NCBI GenBank assembly: GCA_023388175.1 | Contig: JAEWGT010000011.1 | Coordinates: 434,001-498,000, forward strand | Length of the DNA stretch: 64,000 nt | Source: Pseudomonadota bacterium | GTDB taxonomy: Bacteria; Pseudomonadota; Alphaproteobacteria; Rhizobiales; Devosiaceae | Direction: 5' to 3' | Part shown: positions 62,489 to 64,000 of the stretch, one piece after another | How positions within the stretch are numbered: position 1 is the first letter of the stretch | How the letters are laid out: each line of letters starts with the position of its first letter | The notes under the pieces: generated by a model | Seen by the model: the letters and a program-made list of their open reading frames with translations, nothing else | Told to the model about the DNA's origin: nothing | Database searches by the model: none | Position numbers and translations under genes: made by a program

Positions 62489-62869
62489 ATGATAGACCAC
62501 ACCGGTATCCTCGTCGCCGACTGGGCCAAGGCGCGCGCCTTCTATGACGCCGCCTTTGCGCCACTGGGCTATTCCATGCTGGCCGAAGTGCCCGAGCAAT
62601 TTACCGGCGGCGTCAAGGTCGGCGGCTATGGCAAGGACAAGCCCGATTTCTGGCTGACCGAAAGCAACGACGTCGGCCCAGGTCGCCACTACGCCTTCAG
62701 GGCTGGTTCGCAGGCCGAGGTCGACGCCTTCTACGCGGCGGCCATGGCCGCCGGCGGCAGGGACAATGGCGCGCCCGGTCCACGCCCGCATTACCACGAG
62801 CACTATTACGGTGCCTTCGTGATCGATCCCGATGGCAACAATGTCGAGGCAGTATTTCATGGCGGATAG
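62489..62869 (+). CDS. VOC-family protein
   Basis: 126 aa, starting ATG 62489 with CAGGAGA at good spacing. Single glyoxalase-like domain: 'IDHTGILVADWAKARAFYDAAFAPLGY' opens the first module, and His in 'PRPHYHEHYYGAFVIDPDGNNVEAVFHG' closes the second. The 'HxxYYxAFVxDPDGxNxEAV' ending is the common dihydroxybiphenyl-dioxygenase-like VOC type of unknown substrate. Overlaps the following GFA gene by 11 bases. Confidence 0.87.
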   Translation: MIDHTGILVADWAKARAFYDAAFAPLGYSMLAEVPEQFTGGVKVGGYGKDKPDFWLTESNDVGPGRHYAFRAGSQAEVDAFYAAAMAAGGRDNGAPGPRPHYHEHYYGAFVIDPDGNNVEAVFHGG

Positions 62870-63332
62870 AGAGGCTCATGCTGGCGGATGCCAGTGCGGC
62901 GCGGTGCGTTTCAGGGTGACCCGTCTGGGTCGCCCGTCCATCTGTCATTGTCGCATGTGCCAGAAGGCATTTGGCGGGTTTTTCGGCCCGCTGGTCACTG
63001 CCCACAATGCCATCTGGACCCGTGGCGAGCCGAAATGGTTCCAGTCATCCAACGCCGCGCGCCGCGCCTTCTGTGGCGATTGCGGCACCCCGCTGGCTTA
63101 TGAAACCCGCTTCGGGCTGGAACTGGCCATCGGCGCCTTCGACGAACCGGCTGTCGCGGCACCGGAAATTCAGGTCAATCTCACCGATCGCCAGCCCTTC
63201 TTTGCTGGCCTGAGCACGCTGCCGGAGCGCCACGAGGTCAGCGACGAATGGCGCGACTTCATGGCCGGTATCCATTCCAACCAGCACCCGGACCATGACA
63301 CGGCCGACTGGCCGCCCAAGGAGGAAAGCTGA
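62859..63332 (+). CDS. GFA-family (glutathione-dependent formaldehyde-activating-like) protein, copy 1
   Basis: 157 aa from the ATG at 62859, inside the end of the VOC gene. Zinc-binding cysteines: 'GGCQCGAVRF' (CxC), 'CHCRMCQKAF' (CxCxxC) and 'FCGDCGTPL' (CxxC), the GFA/CENP-V pattern. Members were proposed to help formaldehyde react with glutathione, but most have no proven role. Copy 2 begins on the last base of its stop codon. Confidence 0.92.
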   Translation: MADREAHAGGCQCGAVRFRVTRLGRPSICHCRMCQKAFGGFFGPLVTAHNAIWTRGEPKWFQSSNAARRAFCGDCGTPLAYETRFGLELAIGAFDEPAVAAPEIQVNLTDRQPFFAGLSTLPERHEVSDEWRDFMAGIHSNQHPDHDTADWPPKEES

Positions 63333-63823
63333 TGGACCGCTATGAGATCGAGGTCAGCGGCGGCTGCCAATGCGGCGCCGTGCGCTACCACGCGACCGAG
63401 ATGATGGACAATTCCCACATCTGTCATTGCCGCATGTGCCAGAAGGCGGTGGGCAATATCTTTGCTGCGCTGGTTGCCGCCCCGCGCGAGGCGATCACCT
63501 GGACGCGCGGCGAACCGGCCCGGTTTCGGTCGTCCGAACATGTGGATCGGGGCTTCTGCGGCAAATGTGGAACGCCGCTCTTCTACGACAATGTCGAGGG
63601 CGATCGCGTCAATTTCACTATCGGATCGCTTGACCGTCCCGACCTGTTCCCGCCCGGCGCCAATACCGGCACGGAGGGCATGGTCCCCTGGTTCGACACG
63701 CTCGTGACCATCCAGGACGGTGGCCCCACCGAGCGTCCCGACCTCAAGGACTGGTGGAGCGCGATCAAAGCCTCCAACCACCAGCATCCGGACCACGACA
63801 CCTCTGTCTGGCCGCCCAAATAA
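63332..63823 (+). CDS. GFA-family protein, copy 2
   Basis: 163 aa, same fold as copy 1 with 'GGCQCGAVRYH', 'CHCRMCQKAV' and 'FCGKCGTPLFY'. Both end 'HPDHDT-x-x-WPPK', proving a tandem duplication. The start overlaps the previous stop by one base (TGATG), so translation is coupled. Divergence is large in the middle, suggesting different substrates or partners. Confidence 0.92.
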   Translation: MDRYEIEVSGGCQCGAVRYHATEMMDNSHICHCRMCQKAVGNIFAALVAAPREAITWTRGEPARFRSSEHVDRGFCGKCGTPLFYDNVEGDRVNFTIGSLDRPDLFPPGANTGTEGMVPWFDTLVTIQDGGPTERPDLKDWWSAIKASNHQHPDHDTSVWPPK

Positions 63824-63851
63824 GCGTCAAATATCTTCGAGTTAGGCCCCT

Positions 63852-64000
63852 ATGTCCCGCGACCGCCTCTACATTTTCGATACGACCCTGCGCGACGGTG
63901 CCCAGACCGCCGGCATCGAGTTCTCGCTGGAGGACAAGATCGCCATTACCGGCCTGCTCGAAGAACTGGGCGTCGATTATATCGAAGGCGGCTATCCCGG
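63852..64000 (+). CDS. cimA: (R)-citramalate synthase, partial at window end
   Basis: 49 codons present; the frame runs off the window. 'LYIFDTTLRDGAQTAGIEF' is the N-terminal signature of the CimA/isopropylmalate synthase family, and 'GAQTAG' in place of 'GEQ' favours the CimA (TIGR00977) branch, which joins acetyl-CoA and pyruvate on a threonine-independent route to isoleucine. The full sequence is needed to exclude a homologous function. Confidence 0.82.
   Translation, partial: MSRDRLYIFDTTLRDGAQTAGIEFSLEDKIAITGLLEELGVDYIEGGYP

Overview
The window is a gene-dense, high-GC chromosomal segment of an alphaproteobacterium, most likely order Hyphomicrobiales and plausibly Devosia or a close relative. 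Reasons: the cytochrome c maturation genes follow the rhizobial cycHJKL order and continue into degP, a two-component pair and glnE, as in rhizobial chromosomes; glnE is full length; there is a second-type glutamyl-tRNA synthetase, an aerobic-type cobS/cobT pair and DUF2865/DUF2059 proteins; and rhizobial-type palindromic repeats (translated as 'SPLAGEGA'-like peptides) are present. No rRNA, tRNA, CRISPR array, prophage or insertion sequence was seen. Almost everything reads as core chromosome.

Layout. 1-3.3 kb: end of a response regulator, its PhoQ-like kinase, a small lipoprotein and an unknown helical protein. 3.3-6.3 kb (minus): a two-gene FAD oxidoreductase resembling a trimmed sarcosine oxidase. 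6.5-10.4 kb: ccmI-ccmE-ccmF-ccmH, each overlapping the next by 4 nt. 10.6-17.2 kb: periplasmic protease DegP, an OmpR/kinase pair, glnE. 17.2-21.3 kb (minus): a PleC-like kinase and aminopeptidase N. 21.7-25.7 kb: two paralogous ABC exporter half-transporters separated by a repeat and a tiny ORF. 25.9-34.9 kb: a membrane GGDEF/EAL protein with a degenerate GGDEF site, beta-mannosidase, a DMT exporter, NDH-2, an FGGY kinase and a universal stress protein. 35.0-38.3 kb: a cobalamin riboswitch followed by an ABC importer (ATPase, binding protein, permease). 38.4-42.1 kb: dusA, an aspartic protease, cobS and cobT. 42.1-48.7 kb: a secreted unknown protein, another kinase, Lrp/AsnC, a VOC protein, moaA, an L,D-transpeptidase, rpiA and a DUF2059 protein. 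48.8-57.3 kb: gor, class II DAHP synthase, a frameshifted PAS/HWE kinase with a receiver protein, nadE and gltX. 57.3-64 kb: a DUF2865 protein, an FAH-family hydrolase, cytochrome c', cysS with an apparent cysteine leader, a DUF559 gene carrying repeats, a VOC protein, two tandem GFA proteins and the start of citramalate synthase.

Working together: the cobalamin importer and cobS/cobT both serve corrinoid salvage and nucleotide-loop assembly. The ccm genes mature c-type cytochromes, such as the cytochrome c' encoded later in the window. Four complete sensor kinases, one frameshifted kinase and a c-di-GMP protein show heavy signalling investment.

The observation most likely to be new is upstream of cysS. 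A 14-codon leader peptide with two cysteine codons is followed by mutually exclusive hairpins, one of which buries the cysS ribosome binding site. This looks like a cysteine-tRNA-responsive translational attenuator. The cobalamin riboswitch likewise has a visible hairpin that would hide the ribosome binding site of the ABC ATPase gene.
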